DNA of 59,951 nucleotides from Candidatus Hydrogenedentota bacterium (GTDB taxonomy: Bacteria > Hydrogenedentota > Hydrogenedentia > Hydrogenedentales > SLHB01), in contig JAKPDK010000104.1 in the NCBI GenBank assembly GCA_029552745.1, positions 1 to 59,951 of the forward strand, given 5' to 3'. The number at the start of each line of letters is the position of its first letter. The first letter of the stretch is position 1. A program made the position numbers and the translations under genes. The notes under the pieces were generated by a model, which did not search any database, was not told the DNA's origin, and saw nothing but the letters and a program-made list of their open reading frames with translations. Below, piece by piece: positions 44,325 through 53,768 of the stretch.

Positions 44325-45617
44325 TTAGGTGTTTTTACGGGCTTGGAGAATTAGTTCGCCACCGCCGATGTACGCGCTGCGGAGTATGGAAAAGCCTCGT
44401 TGGTTTAAGGCGTGTTCCAGGGTCTCGCGAGTGTAGCGTGTAACGTGCTCATCGCCGTAGGCGCCGGGGGCCAATTTCTTGTAGAGCCACTCGGTCAAGC
44501 GCCATTGCCATCTTCCATAATCCGGAGTGCCAAGAATCAACATGCCGTTTGGTGCGAGTATTCGCGCCAATTCATCTAGCAATCTGCCGTTTTCTTCCGG
44601 AATATGCTCGATTACCTGAGAACAAATGACGGACGAAAACGCTGCATCTCCAAATGGCAGTTTGAGTCCGTCCGCCTGGACGAGACGTTTATTGGTGCGG
44701 CGCATAAACATGAGTTTGTCGCGGCGGATATCTACTCCGACGGCGCAAGGCAAGTCAGCAAGAATGTGGCTGCTGCCACACCCCACGTCACAGACGTTAT
44801 TCGGTGAGGGGAGAAAACCCAGTACAAGGTCATGACGTCGGCGTTGCCAATAGCGCTGGAGCGGAATTCGACTGTTATAAGCGCGCCAATCGTAATCGGG
44901 GAAGGCGATGCTGTTTCTTTTTTTCCAGACCTGAAAGAAAAGGCGGAGGTAGTCCTTGCCAAACTGCACGATACGTGCGTGCGATCCGCCTTTGTCCCTG
45001 GGTTGGTAATGGAAAGGCACTTCCGCGATACGATAGCCTCGTCCCAAAGATTTCAACAGGATCTCGATGAGGATTACAAAGTTCGTATACTCCAAATCAA
45101 GAGAACGCAGCACCTTCGTTCGATACAACCGAAACCCGCTGGACATGTCTCGAACCGGAATGGAGAGCCCAATCCCGAAGAAGCGGTTTAGGATGCGACT
45201 TAACAAGAGACGCCCAATGGGTTGGTCTGCTTTCCCGCCCGGGACATAGCGGGATGCTATGACAATGTCGGTGTCGTGTCGGGCGTCCCAGATAGTGCGG
45301 ATGAATGCCGTCGGGTGCGACATATCGGCGTCCATTGTCAACAGGAACTCACCCCGACACTCAAGGATTCCCCGTTGAATGGCTTTTCCGTATCCGCGTC
45401 CGCGCTCACAAATGTATCGAAACCCTTCGCCGAAAGATGCGACAAGTTCTTCCGTGCCGTCGCGAGAGTCCCCGTCGATTACCAGAACTTCCCATGCGAT
45501 GCCCAATTCGTTCAAAACAGTCTGGAGCTGCGGCAACAGATTGCGTAAGTTTTCAACCTCGTGGAGGGCGGGAATGACAACGGATAATGCAGTAGTTTCT
45601 TGGGTATTATTAATCAA
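44325..45617 (-). CDS. Fusion of family-2 glycosyltransferase and SAM methyltransferase
   Basis: A 430-aa two-domain protein. Residues about 10-245 are a GT-A fold family-2 transferase of the DPM1/polyprenyl-phosphate type: VVIPALHEVENL, VLVIDGDSRDGTEELV, TMDADMSHP (DxD), ASRYVPGG and RDMSSGFRLY. Residues about 265-430 are a class I methyltransferase with VCDVGCGSSHILADL motif I, the GVDI acidic strand end, FSSVICSQVIEHIPEE and LGTPDYGRWQWRLTEW. It may build and methylate a lipid-linked glycan. The start is TTG 45617 with AAGGA upstream. The order (GT then MT) in one chain is uncommon but known in surface-glycan loci. Confidence 0.88.
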   Translation of the reverse strand: MINNTQETTALSVVIPALHEVENLRNLLPQLQTVLNELGIAWEVLVIDGDSRDGTEELVASFGEGFRYICERGRGYGKAIQRGILECRGEFLLTMDADMSHPTAFIRTIWDARHDTDIVIASRYVPGGKADQPIGRLLLSRILNRFFGIGLSIPVRDMSSGFRLYRTKVLRSLDLEYTNFVILIEILLKSLGRGYRIAEVPFHYQPRDKGGSHARIVQFGKDYLRLFFQVWKKRNSIAFPDYDWRAYNSRIPLQRYWQRRRHDLVLGFLPSPNNVCDVGCGSSHILADLPCAVGVDIRRDKLMFMRRTNKRLVQADGLKLPFGDAAFSSVICSQVIEHIPEENGRLLDELARILAPNGMLILGTPDYGRWQWRLTEWLYKKLAPGAYGDEHVTRYTRETLEHALNQRGFSILRSAYIGGGELILQARKNT

Positions 45618-45823
45618 AGCGGCATCCTTTTCTTATGTCCTGCAACCAGTCCATTAAATTGTACAGACTCTCTTGAGACATGTCATGATCCCAGTTGGGG
45701 CTATCCACCGAGAACGGGTATTCGGAAAAGTTGGCTTGCCGTATTCATCTGACGATACAATTAGAGTTTGTTAATTCCTTTTTGAATGACACGTAGGCAG
45801 CAGCGATTATCGAGGAACGGAAT

Positions 45824-46807
45824 ATGCTAGTCAACTCAGAGGCGGATGGAGTTATTGCTCTGGAGATTGGCGGGACAAAGCTTCAAGTCGCGTTATCGAC
45901 CTTGCAAGGGGAGCTTGTCTTGTCGAGTAAAGGCTCAGCACCTGTTTCGGGCGGTGCCCCGGCTATCTTAGACTGGTTCGGGAAAGAGGTTCCCGTGGTT
46001 CTGCAGAAGGCTCGGGAAAGAAATTTCCGAGTGAGGGCTTTGGGGGTAGGTTTCGGGGGACCTGTGGAGTCGGCAACGGGAAGGGCGCTGGTATCGCATC
46101 AAGTGTCAGGTTGGGAGAATATTCCACTTAAGGACTGGTTTGAGCAACGTTTTGATTTACCTACGGTAGTAGCGAATGATTCCAATGCAGCCGGTTGGGC
46201 AGAATACCGGTGCGGTGCGGGTCGTGGCACAAAAAACTTTTTCTATACGAATATTGGCAGCGGCATCGGCGGGGCGCTAATTATTCAGGGACAACTTTAT
46301 GACGGACAGGGTTTTGGAGCAGCTGAAATGGGGCATACCTACATACCTGATTGGACAGCCGCTACTCCTGGAGTGGCAGAGAAGGTTGAAAACCTGTGTT
46401 CGGGCTGGGCGATTGAGCGCCGTCTGAGGCAAATGACTATTTCGGCGGAGTCACATCTTGGGAAGTTGTCGGGAGGTGACCCGGCGAAGCTTACTTGTGC
46501 CGTACTGGGCGAAGCAGCAAGGTTGGGTGACCCAGTGGCGCTTCACGAGTTGGAACAGGTTGCTAAAGGAGTGGGTACGGCGATATCGAATGTTATTACA
46601 CTGTTTCACCCGGAATGCGTGGCAATTGGGGGTGGCGTAGCGCTTTTGGGAGACATATTATTAGATCCAATACGTAATCACATAGAACAGTTAGTGTTCA
46701 AACCGTATTGCGGGCGCTACAAGATCGTACCCTGTGTTTTGGGAGAGTCGGTCGTCCTAGTGGGTGCAGCCTTGATGGCAGCCGATCTTTATGGCGGGAA
46801 ACCCTAA
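45824..46807 (+). CDS. ROK-family sugar kinase (glucokinase-like)
   Basis: A 327-aa ROK kinase. ALEIGGTKLQVAL is the phosphate-1 motif, GFGGPVESATGRAL the next, VVANDSNAAGWAEYRCGAGRGTKNFFYTNIGSGIGGALI carries catalytic Asp and phosphate-2, and the AEMGHT motif is present. The zinc-binding CxCGxxGC segment of most ROK kinases is missing; the region reads KVENLCSGWAIERR. No HTH is fused, so it is an enzyme rather than a NagC-type repressor. Substrate probably glucose or another hexose. The SD is GAGG. The GHMP kinase starts 2 bp after its stop. Confidence 0.9.
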   Translation: MLVNSEADGVIALEIGGTKLQVALSTLQGELVLSSKGSAPVSGGAPAILDWFGKEVPVVLQKARERNFRVRALGVGFGGPVESATGRALVSHQVSGWENIPLKDWFEQRFDLPTVVANDSNAAGWAEYRCGAGRGTKNFFYTNIGSGIGGALIIQGQLYDGQGFGAAEMGHTYIPDWTAATPGVAEKVENLCSGWAIERRLRQMTISAESHLGKLSGGDPAKLTCAVLGEAARLGDPVALHELEQVAKGVGTAISNVITLFHPECVAIGGGVALLGDILLDPIRNHIEQLVFKPYCGRYKIVPCVLGESVVLVGAALMAADLYGGKP

Positions 46808-46809
46808 CC

Positions 46810-48483
46810 GTGAGTCCTTTTAAGTTCTTAGAAACATGGCTTCATACGCTGGATAATCCGGACGGTGAGTTTCAACGAATTCTTTCTAAAACGTACGGGT
46901 CTGACGAGACAGTACTCACTGGCCGAAAATCTTTGCTTCAGAAAGCATTGACCCTATATGGCACCCGATTTGGCAACGACCCTGTTCGGGTTTTCCGATG
47001 CCCAGGACGTGTTAACCTACGGGGTATGCACGTGGATACCCATGGGGGGTATCTGAACCTTATCACCCATCAGCGTGAAACCATTTTTGTCGTGTCCCTG
47101 GCAACCGATACGCGGTGCACCTTTGTCAATCTCAACCCAGAATACGAGGAAGGGCAGTTTGATGCTTTGGAGGTGACCCAAAGCGCAGCGGACGCGCCGG
47201 ATTGGGAGCGCGTGTTGTCGAGTCCTTCCGTGAAAAGCCTGATACGGGAGCGGAGAGGTCACTGGTGCAACTATCTGCAAGGAGTGTTTGCGCGTGTCGC
47301 GCATGCAGCGCGATGCCCCATTTCCAAAGGTGTACGCGCCGTAGTCGCGAGTGATCTGCCAGCCGGGGCGGGTCTGAGCTCCTCGCACTCGGTATGCACG
47401 TGCCTTTTGTATGCTCTCTGTGGCCTTTTTGACGTCTCTCTTTCAGATGCGGAACGGATTCTCTGTGTGCGAGATGCGGAATGGTATGCAGGGGCGCGTA
47501 GCGGGGTGAGCGACCAAGGCGCAATGATCCTTTGTAAAAATGGTGAGTTAGTGAATGCGCCGCTTTACTTACCCGAATTAGATCTTTCCGAGGTTCGACG
47601 TATCTATCCGTCCGATGCGGTGTGTCTGTTGGTAATCAATTCGTATACGACAAGGAGTCTCAGCGGGGCACAGCTCGTTGAATATACTCGAAACCGATTT
47701 GCTTATTCGATGGCGTTGGACATTTTCAGACAGGAGCTGCGCAGACAGGGGGTGGCAGAGTCTTTTGTTTGTTCGGTAGATCGACTTGCGCGCCTTTCGC
47801 CCGATTATCTAAAGCCTGTTGGTGGATTATCTCTATTATATTCCGTGCTCCTATCAGTTCCTGAACGGATTTCGCTTCAAGAATTGCGTTCTCGGTATGT
47901 TTTGGATCGTTTCGAACAAGTTTATACCCAGTATTTCGGAGGCATACCCGAGGAAAATAGACCAAAGGAAATAGCGTTACGAGGGCCTTTACTATACGGG
48001 ATTGCAGAGTCCGAGCGCGCCAGAAAGTTTTTTGACTATGTCAAGCAGGAAGACTGGATATCCGCGGGAAAACTCATGACAATTGGTCATGATGGAGACC
48101 GACGGGTGCGGTTCGATGGTCGAGAGGTATGCCCTGATGTCAGTGATGGTTTTCTCGCGCGCGCTCGAAGGGACAATATATCCATTGAACTATTGCCGGG
48201 AGACTACGGGGCAAGTAGTCCCGCGTTGGATGCGCTGGTTGATTCGGCTTTGGGAGCAGGGGCATTAGGCGCCTGTTTGACGGGCGCTGGAATAGCTGGG
48301 TCGGTGATTGCCCTTTGTCGAAGAGATGACGCGGAAAGGGTGAGCAATGCCGTGAGACAATTCATGGGAGGGCGGGAGTATGCTCGCCTGGCGGGAAGGG
48401 ACGATAAAAGATTATCCTATCGAGAGTTGGAGGAAGCCGTTGTTCTGAATCATCGTACGGCTGGCGCGGGTGAAATTACATAG
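46810..48483 (+). CDS. GHMP-family kinase, galactokinase-like
   Basis: A 557-aa protein, longer than usual galactokinases (about 390-400). The galactokinase signature is RVFRCPGRVNLRGMHVDTHGGYLN (family PGRVNLIGEHTDY). The ATP motif is ASDLPAGAGLSSSHS, with the catalytic-Asp region ARSGVSDQGAMI and a C-terminal CLTGAGIAGSVIAL (GAGxGG-like). Altered residues (LRGMH, AGIAG) suggest another sugar substrate such as a galacturonate or mannose derivative. GTG 46810 is taken as the start because upstream sequence overlaps the ROK gene. Coupled to it by 2 bp. Confidence 0.88.
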   Translation: MSPFKFLETWLHTLDNPDGEFQRILSKTYGSDETVLTGRKSLLQKALTLYGTRFGNDPVRVFRCPGRVNLRGMHVDTHGGYLNLITHQRETIFVVSLATDTRCTFVNLNPEYEEGQFDALEVTQSAADAPDWERVLSSPSVKSLIRERRGHWCNYLQGVFARVAHAARCPISKGVRAVVASDLPAGAGLSSSHSVCTCLLYALCGLFDVSLSDAERILCVRDAEWYAGARSGVSDQGAMILCKNGELVNAPLYLPELDLSEVRRIYPSDAVCLLVINSYTTRSLSGAQLVEYTRNRFAYSMALDIFRQELRRQGVAESFVCSVDRLARLSPDYLKPVGGLSLLYSVLLSVPERISLQELRSRYVLDRFEQVYTQYFGGIPEENRPKEIALRGPLLYGIAESERARKFFDYVKQEDWISAGKLMTIGHDGDRRVRFDGREVCPDVSDGFLARARRDNISIELLPGDYGASSPALDALVDSALGAGALGACLTGAGIAGSVIALCRRDDAERVSNAVRQFMGGREYARLAGRDDKRLSYRELEEAVVLNHRTAGAGEIT

Positions 48484-48559
48484 TTTTTCGTGTAACAGTT
48501 TCTTGTGCGCAGAATATTGTATATGCCGCCCTGCGTAAAATGGGTTAGGAGGAGTGGAT

Positions 48560-50362
48560 ATGAACAAGGTTTTTTACCCCGTGCTGATGTTCAGCCTTTT
48601 GGTCTTCAGTGTATATGCAGAAGGACAGACGAGTGGATGTGCGGGATGTGGGAACGACACGTTGTACTCGAGCGATGCCGCTATGTTGGAGCGTGCAGGA
48701 TTTTCTGCGGAGAAGTATACCGTTGTGTTGAGCTGGGAAGAACGGGCACGGGATGGCTCCAACCAATATGTTAACGGGTTTCGAATTCGTTCAAGAAATG
48801 GCGGCGAACCCTTCGATGTGTACATTGGCGAAGGGTTTCGGGTGTTGGGGGATTCTGACCTTGCGGCACTGGGGATCCCGAAAAAGAATTGGGCGGTGCA
48901 ACCTATATCGACGAAAAGCGAGCCAACTAAGGGTGTCCTTCGCTGGTTGCCGCCGCCCCCGAAACCTCGTGTTGTCGGCATGAAACCCACCGGAAAGGTG
49001 GAGTTACCTCAACCGGATATGGCACGGGTGCTGGCAGAAGATGAAGAAGAGGCTCTTTTGAAACATGCTTCTCGAATAGGCGTATTTCAAGAGATTGATC
49101 CGCCGATCATGGTGCAAAACGGGTACACGACAGATAGCAGCTGGGTTTCTACGCAGGAAGGATTTGTGTGGAGCCTTGCTATTGTTTCTACGGGCGCCAA
49201 GGGGCAACGTCTCCACTTCGCGGCGCTTGATATCCCACCAGGTGGGCAGGTCGTTGTGTATAACCCCAAGAATCCCGAAGAGGCGTATGGCCCGTACACG
49301 GAGATAAAAGATTTACCTGAACTGGGTCTATGGACAGCGACCTGCTTTTCTGATGAGGTAGTTGTCGAGTGTCTCGTAGCGAGTGAAGCAGACATTGAAA
49401 AGGTCGATCTGATCATCGATAGGACCATACATGTTTACAAAGGTTTTGATGAATTGTACTGGGGCAAGGCAGCCGGGTCTTGTAATTTGGATGTTAGTTG
49501 TTATAGCGATTGGACGAACGAAGCCAAAGGGGTTGCCGGCATCGGCTCGGTCGGTTATACGGGTGAGCTATGGTGCACGGGTTCCTTGATCAGTGACCTG
49601 GATCCTTCCACCCAAAAGCCATTTTTCTTGACCGCCAATCATTGTGTGAGTAGCCAAAGTCAAGCTTCGAGTATAGAGGTTTATTGGCTTTATCAGACCC
49701 CCTCTTGTAACGGTACCCCGCCCGATCCTTCCTCGGTACCGCGAACGACGGGTGGTGCGGATTACCTGGCTGGGGTTTCCCAATATTCTGGGAATGATTT
49801 TACGCTGTTACGATTGCGGAATAGTCCGCCTTCCAGTGTGTGGTTTTTGGGTTGGACAACAGCCGCACCTAGTACAGGACAAAATATTGTGCCGATTCAC
49901 CATCCGGATGGTGATTACAAACGCATAAGCTTTGGCTACATCTATGCCTTAGATTCAAACTTCATTGAAGTCCGTTATAACCAAGGTACGACCGAGCGCG
50001 GTTCATCCGGCTGTCCGTTGTTTGACCAGTCAACCAAGAAAATAATCGGTCAGTTATGGGGCGGGGATGCTTCCTGTGAGAACCTGTCCGGCTACGATAA
50101 ATACGGCCGGTTCGACAAAACTTATCCGGTAGTTGAAAACATACTGAGTGGAAATGACGGTGGGACACCTCCTGATGACACGATAGTCTGTGGTTCGTTG
50201 GTGCCTATTGACCAATTGCCGCGCGGGAGTAGTCTCCGCGAGGCCATGTCGAAACGCGTGGGAATTACCTGGTTGGACACGGGTGCCTTTCTTCTAGCCG
50301 TGGCTATTGTGTTAGGGTGGGGCAGACGAAGCAGACAATACAAACGCCGTGTCGTTTCGTAA
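48560..50362 (+). CDS. Secreted trypsin-like serine protease with C-terminal membrane anchor
   Basis: A 600-aa protein. The signal peptide is MNKVFYPVLMFSLLVFSVYA. A 300-residue N-terminal region is of unknown role. The lysyl-endopeptidase-like chymotrypsin fold (about 305-540) has CTGSLIS, His in FFLTANHCV, Asp in GNDFTLLRL and Ser in TERGSSGCPLFD, with several paired Cys. The C terminus (TGAFLLAVAIVLGWGRRSRQYKRR) is a hydrophobic helix then a basic cluster, like a sorting or retention tail. ATG 48560 has AGGAGG 8 nt upstream; GTG 48554 is in frame. The cellular target is not predicted. Confidence 0.9.
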   Translation: MNKVFYPVLMFSLLVFSVYAEGQTSGCAGCGNDTLYSSDAAMLERAGFSAEKYTVVLSWEERARDGSNQYVNGFRIRSRNGGEPFDVYIGEGFRVLGDSDLAALGIPKKNWAVQPISTKSEPTKGVLRWLPPPPKPRVVGMKPTGKVELPQPDMARVLAEDEEEALLKHASRIGVFQEIDPPIMVQNGYTTDSSWVSTQEGFVWSLAIVSTGAKGQRLHFAALDIPPGGQVVVYNPKNPEEAYGPYTEIKDLPELGLWTATCFSDEVVVECLVASEADIEKVDLIIDRTIHVYKGFDELYWGKAAGSCNLDVSCYSDWTNEAKGVAGIGSVGYTGELWCTGSLISDLDPSTQKPFFLTANHCVSSQSQASSIEVYWLYQTPSCNGTPPDPSSVPRTTGGADYLAGVSQYSGNDFTLLRLRNSPPSSVWFLGWTTAAPSTGQNIVPIHHPDGDYKRISFGYIYALDSNFIEVRYNQGTTERGSSGCPLFDQSTKKIIGQLWGGDASCENLSGYDKYGRFDKTYPVVENILSGNDGGTPPDDTIVCGSLVPIDQLPRGSSLREAMSKRVGITWLDTGAFLLAVAIVLGWGRRSRQYKRRVVS

Positions 50363-50376
50363 ACTTTTCAGGAGTC

Positions 50377-51381
50377 TTATCGTTTTCCCTGACGCACTTT
50401 CAGGGCACATTCACGCAGCCATTGACACTGAATGGCAAGACGTTCCATCCACTCAAAAGCTGTTAACCCTGCTACCTTCCCGCCTGGCTCCGGGGTCTGA
50501 TACGAGACGGTGGCGATATGCTTAATACCTACAGCGTAATACAGTGCTGCCAGTTCATAGAACGACAAAGTTCGATGGCGTTGGTAGTGGGCCAGCAAGA
50601 TTTCGCTTCGCTTCGCTAATCTTTCAACGCGCATCGTCGTTCGAATACACAAGTTCGACACCGCGTAGGAGAGGTCTTCCAGAAAGCAGCCATCACCGGC
50701 AAATTCCAGATCGACGATGGCGACGAGTCTTTCGTTGCGAAAGATGAGATTACCGGAATGCCAGTCGCCGTGGATAAGTCCCGTCTCGAAGAGCTCGCGC
50801 TTTTCTAAGCTAAGTTCTTGTGCCGCCTCGTGCAAAAACAGTGCAATTTGGTTACAGTAGTCTATGGCTTTCGCGCTATCACCTTCCGTTTTGGCTCGTT
50901 CAAACAGATTGGCAAAGGCGCGTTTGGGCACTTCACTGAATCGCCACATCCGAGCATCCCGCTCGGGGCGCGGGAAATCTCGGCAGACTTCGTGGAAACG
51001 CCCGAGCGCTTCTCCCGAAATGGCTAACGTTTCCGAGGAGACGGGCATAGGCTCTCCTTCGACGAATTCTTGTAATTCCAGCGCCCACGCATCGAGTTCC
51101 ACGATACGTCTCCCCGAAGTGGCGGGTTGAATGCGGGCGACCGGCAAGCCCTTACTGGCTAGATGGTCGCTTAAACGGTGTTGAAAACGTAACGCATCGA
51201 GGACGTATGGGTCACGGGGATACGTCTTGATCAAGAAATTGCCCAACGTTGTAGAAACAAGAAGTTTTCGATGCCGCCGTTGGTGCGTACCGGTTAGCAC
51301 CCGCGGTTTTTCCACGGTTCCAAGCGCATAGTGCTGACGGATAACGTCAGCAATCTCATCCAAGTCTTCTGGAATACTCAC
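50377..51381 (-). CDS. Aminoglycoside phosphotransferase/CotS-like kinase
   Basis: A 334-aa protein-kinase-like fold. It carries a nucleotide-binding lysine region (TLGNFLIKTYPRDPYVLD), the hinge LELQEFVEGEPM, the Brenner motif GLIHGDWHSGNLIF and the metal motif VAIVDLEFAGDG. The family covers antibiotic kinases, choline or homoserine kinases and spore-coat proteins. Nothing points to resistance here. The GTG start overlaps the penicillin-acylase stop (GTGA), so the two are translated together and the kinase may act on a related compound. Confidence 0.88.
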   Translation of the reverse strand: MSIPEDLDEIADVIRQHYALGTVEKPRVLTGTHQRRHRKLLVSTTLGNFLIKTYPRDPYVLDALRFQHRLSDHLASKGLPVARIQPATSGRRIVELDAWALELQEFVEGEPMPVSSETLAISGEALGRFHEVCRDFPRPERDARMWRFSEVPKRAFANLFERAKTEGDSAKAIDYCNQIALFLHEAAQELSLEKRELFETGLIHGDWHSGNLIFRNERLVAIVDLEFAGDGCFLEDLSYAVSNLCIRTTMRVERLAKRSEILLAHYQRHRTLSFYELAALYYAVGIKHIATVSYQTPEPGGKVAGLTAFEWMERLAIQCQWLRECALKVRQGKR

Positions 51382-53582
51382 GGGACCGACAACACAACTT
51401 TGGACTCAACGTTATTCATCAAATCTTCTTTTTTGAACCATGTGGGTTTCAGTATGCGTGAAGAATAGAGTTTTTCAGCCTGATCCACATGGTGAGGCGA
51501 CTGCGGATCAGCACTTTGACCCCACGGCGTGCACGTATAAGATTCTACACCGTCTTTTTTCAAGAAGATTAGTTGGGTGGCAATCGAACCGTTGTTGGCA
51601 ACGTATGTTTTGTCGCTCTGTTCTTTTGTCCCAACGTCAAACAGGGTTTCCCAAGCGCCAACGCCGCCCCCGTAGTCTGCACCATCGCAAGGATAGAAGC
51701 GGCCGCTGCGGCCAACTCGGTGTACGTCGCCCCAAGTCAGGTCAAGACGGCCATAGCGGGTTTTGATGGTTTCGATCGCCTTTGCGAGCGCTTCAATCAA
51801 TACCCCCTGTGATTTCTCATCCGGTGGTTGGCCCGAGTCAATGGCTTTGCAATCAACGCCGTTTTCACGGCACTGCATTCGCCAAAAACGCATGAGAAGG
51901 GCGCCTTTGCTGTCTTTGGTGTAATCACCGTTCCAATCCAATATGGCTTGTATGGCGTTTGCCATTTCCGGTTGGTGCGTTTTCCCCGATGTGTCAAGTT
52001 CGCTTACGACGCGCAGGGCTTGCTGCCAGGCTTCTGCGTAAATGTCATGGACATCGGTTGCAAAGGCGATAGCCTGCTCGCGCGTAATAGAATCGTGAGT
52101 GCCCAAGAGTTCCAGTATGCGTTTCCCCCGCATGTTCTGCGTGTCCCAATGCACGTTGTAAATGTAACTGGGGTATTTGTCCGGTGTCATGGGCGAATTC
52201 GGCATCATGACTTCCGGCGAGACGTTGCAATTCTGCATATAACCTTGGGCAGGGTTCTTAATTTGGACGAGATCGGCGATGTCATGAATCCCTTTCCATG
52301 CTGTGGCAGAAGTGTTACCGGGTACGGGAGCCGACCAGTTATAGCCCTCTGGCCGAATGGGAGTTGCCCCGACTCGCACGTATTGGATATTGCCTTCCGT
52401 GTCAGCAAAGATCACGTTTTGTTCCATGAATTGGTTCATGCCCAACGCCTGATAAAATTCATCGCAGTTCTTGGCGAGATTCATCCGATACATTTGTTCG
52501 AAGAGACCGGTCTGCTCAAAATATGGAGACGCGGCGGCGTAAGCAATGCCTTTTTCTAAGTCGGGAGGTTCGAAGACTACACCGAGATGGGTGTAGGCAA
52601 TCATGCGCTGAACGGGTGGGGCGTCTTTGACGTTGATCGTGATGTTTTCGACTTGTGCTGTGCGCCATTCGCCATCGTACTCATATTGCATAGGGTTTTC
52701 CGGATTCAATTTCAACATGTAAGCGTCGGAAGTGTCGGGTCCGCCGGTCGTGCATGCCCATGCGACATGCGCATTATGCCCCAGCGCAATCAAGGGCGAA
52801 CCGACGATGGTAAAGCCGCTCAGGTCAGCCTCGTTGGTGTGAATTCTGAGTTCATAGAAGACCGCCAGTCCTTCCCAGGTAAGGTGCGGGTCGGTAAGCA
52901 GGATGGCGCAGCCCTCGGCGGAACGACTGGGAGCAACCGCCCATCCGTTGGAACCGAAAGGTGGCGCCTCTTTCTTATTTTTTAAGTCACCCATGGCTGT
53001 GCCGATAGGCCAACGCAAGATCATAGCGCGGCCTACGGCGGCGCAATGCCAACCTTCGAGTTCCAGAGCATACGGCGAGGTTTTCTCGGGATGGTCATGG
53101 AGATAAGCTTGCACACCTTTGACGAAGTTATCACCCAACGCTTTCAAGTGGGGCGGAGCCGTTTCCCAGTATTTCTTAACCAAGGTATCATTGCGCGCTA
53201 AACGCATAGCCATGTCCTGTATCACGCTATCGGGACCTAGTACTTCCGCTGCCCTTCCTATGGCTATACGGACATTGAGGTAGATGTCGTCCAAGCGGTC
53301 TTCCGCCTGAGCATAGCCGACGCCGTAAGCTGCCTCGGCGAGCGTGTCGGCAAACACATGGGGCACTCCCCATGTGTCCCGATAGACTGTAACTTCTTTA
53401 GATGTCGACGTTGGAACGGGTGTTGGTTTTTGTGGTTCGGAGACAGCTGTCTCGGATGAAGCAGTTTTTTCCGGTGCGGGTGCAGGTGGTGAAGGAGGCT
53501 GACCGCCTTTGGTACAGCCGACAAAGCCGCAGAAAGCTGTTAAGACAAGCACGGTGGTTAAACGGAACAGCTTGTTTTGCAT
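51378..53582 (-). CDS. Penicillin-acylase-family Ntn-hydrolase, lipoprotein
   Basis: A 734-aa precursor. Signal peptide with lipobox GFVGC (Cys23) and a low-complexity PAPEKTASSE linker. The alpha-chain region begins VTVYRDTWGVPHVFA and includes YGVGYAQAEDRL. An autocatalytic cleavage site follows with nucleophile Ser211 in FGSNGWAVAPSRS, after which lies the large beta chain with ALGHNAHVAWACTTGGPDTSD. The family hydrolyses amides such as acyl-homoserine lactones or beta-lactams. The SD GGGAG precedes the ATG. Linked by GTGA overlap to the kinase. Confidence 0.92.
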   Translation of the reverse strand: MQNKLFRLTTVLVLTAFCGFVGCTKGGQPPSPPAPAPEKTASSETAVSEPQKPTPVPTSTSKEVTVYRDTWGVPHVFADTLAEAAYGVGYAQAEDRLDDIYLNVRIAIGRAAEVLGPDSVIQDMAMRLARNDTLVKKYWETAPPHLKALGDNFVKGVQAYLHDHPEKTSPYALELEGWHCAAVGRAMILRWPIGTAMGDLKNKKEAPPFGSNGWAVAPSRSAEGCAILLTDPHLTWEGLAVFYELRIHTNEADLSGFTIVGSPLIALGHNAHVAWACTTGGPDTSDAYMLKLNPENPMQYEYDGEWRTAQVENITINVKDAPPVQRMIAYTHLGVVFEPPDLEKGIAYAAASPYFEQTGLFEQMYRMNLAKNCDEFYQALGMNQFMEQNVIFADTEGNIQYVRVGATPIRPEGYNWSAPVPGNTSATAWKGIHDIADLVQIKNPAQGYMQNCNVSPEVMMPNSPMTPDKYPSYIYNVHWDTQNMRGKRILELLGTHDSITREQAIAFATDVHDIYAEAWQQALRVVSELDTSGKTHQPEMANAIQAILDWNGDYTKDSKGALLMRFWRMQCRENGVDCKAIDSGQPPDEKSQGVLIEALAKAIETIKTRYGRLDLTWGDVHRVGRSGRFYPCDGADYGGGVGAWETLFDVGTKEQSDKTYVANNGSIATQLIFLKKDGVESYTCTPWGQSADPQSPHHVDQAEKLYSSRILKPTWFKKEDLMNNVESKVVLSVP

Positions 53583-53768
53583 GGTCTATTCTCCCGTGAT
53601 GCAGTCGCGATTATTTTCGCCATAGTGCCTAGACCCTGTACTTTACACAAAATACGCCTTACAATTCACGTGTGCGGTTTGTCATGCCTTTGACAGGCGT
53701 ACAATACAGTATCGAACTAGGAGAAATATTGCCCGTTTGTATTTGAACCCGTGGAGTACTCCTGAAGT

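Noticed and set aside
50377-51381. Antibiotic resistance kinase
   Set aside because: The fold is shared by many metabolic kinases, and the coupling to an acylase gives no evidence of resistance.
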